Shown in pieces: positions 41,944 through 42,045 of a DNA stretch of 42,045 nucleotides (within the stretch, counting starts at the first letter, position 1; each line of letters opens with the position of its first letter). Source of the DNA: Alkaliphilus pronyensis. GTDB taxonomy: Bacteria > Bacillota > Clostridia > Peptostreptococcales > Natronincolaceae. The notes beneath the pieces were generated by a model. It did not search any database and had not been told where the DNA came from. It saw only the letters and a program-made list of their open reading frames with translations. Made by a program: the position numbers and the translations under genes. The stretch covers positions 1 to 42,045 of the forward strand of contig NZ_WBZC01000028.1 in NCBI RefSeq assembly GCF_009017275.1. Direction: 5' to 3'.

Positions 41944-42045
41944 TGAAATTAAAGCATTTTAGCAATGTATTTATATTGTTTTCCTCCTCTAAATATAGTA
42001 AAATATAGGTATACCGACCAAAAATACTATAAAGAGGAGAAAAAC
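41944..42045 (+). promoter_or_regulatory. Leader of a gene beyond the window
   Basis: AAAGAGGAGA at 42032-42041 is a strong ribosome site with the start codon expected just past the right edge. AT-rich promoter-like sequence (TATAGT, AAATATAGG) precedes it. Confidence 0.55.

Overview
The window is AT-rich DNA from a low-GC, endospore-forming, apparently anaerobic Firmicute, most likely class Clostridia (an Alkaliphilus/Clostridium-like genome). The evidence is paired CotF-like spore-coat genes, an Fe-S aldo/keto reductase, strong GGAGG ribosome sites, a Bacillus-type purine operon (purS/purQ/small purL, Fe-S PurF) and two guanine-riboswitch leaders.

Layout. 1-2801: a heptanucleotide tandem array, two spore-coat genes (minus strand), then an Fe-S aldo/keto reductase, a zinc-ribbon protein and a FlK-like thioesterase. 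2859-6364: guanine-riboswitch-controlled guaB, then guaA. 6352-19660: a 13.3-kb integrated element in the 3' end of guaA, bounded by a 12-bp direct repeat. It carries a Tn916/phage-type tyrosine integrase with TGATAC arm-type sites, repressor/Cro-like switches at both ends, a prim-pol/D5-type primase-helicase followed by an iteron origin, an unusual array of helically phased AAGGT pairs, a cluster of small unknown genes, an Ig-like protein, a sigma-70-family factor with a companion HTH protein, and a partial tail module (HK97-gp10-like protein and tape measure). No capsid, portal, terminase or lysis gene is visible. It looks like a phage-satellite-like or heavily reduced prophage element, and it is the most novel part of the window. 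Its codon choice (ATC/ATT Ile, CTG/CTT Leu) differs from the ATA/TTA/CTA-rich host genes.

19661-26900: an orphan XRE gene, then a minus-strand catabolic cluster: D-2-hydroxyacid dehydrogenase, a PrpR-type sigma-54 activator broken by a one-base frameshift, a divergent aconitase-family large subunit, and a MatC-like dicarboxylate permease. Both the dehydrogenase and the permease-hydratase operon have a -24/-12 promoter preceded by two copies of one palindrome, GAAAC-N6-GTTYC. This defines a small sigma-54 regulon of uncertain substrate.

27021-40343: a tandem guanine + PRPP riboswitch leader and terminator, then an AzgA-type purine permease and purK-purE-purC-purS-purQ-purL-purF-purM-purN-purH-purD, a near-complete PRPP-to-IMP pathway (purB is not here). 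With guaB/guaA upstream, the region covers de novo synthesis through GMP plus purine uptake, under purine and PRPP sensing. 40500-42045: a membrane-anchored metallophosphoesterase, a small unknown gene and the leader of a gene that starts beyond the window.
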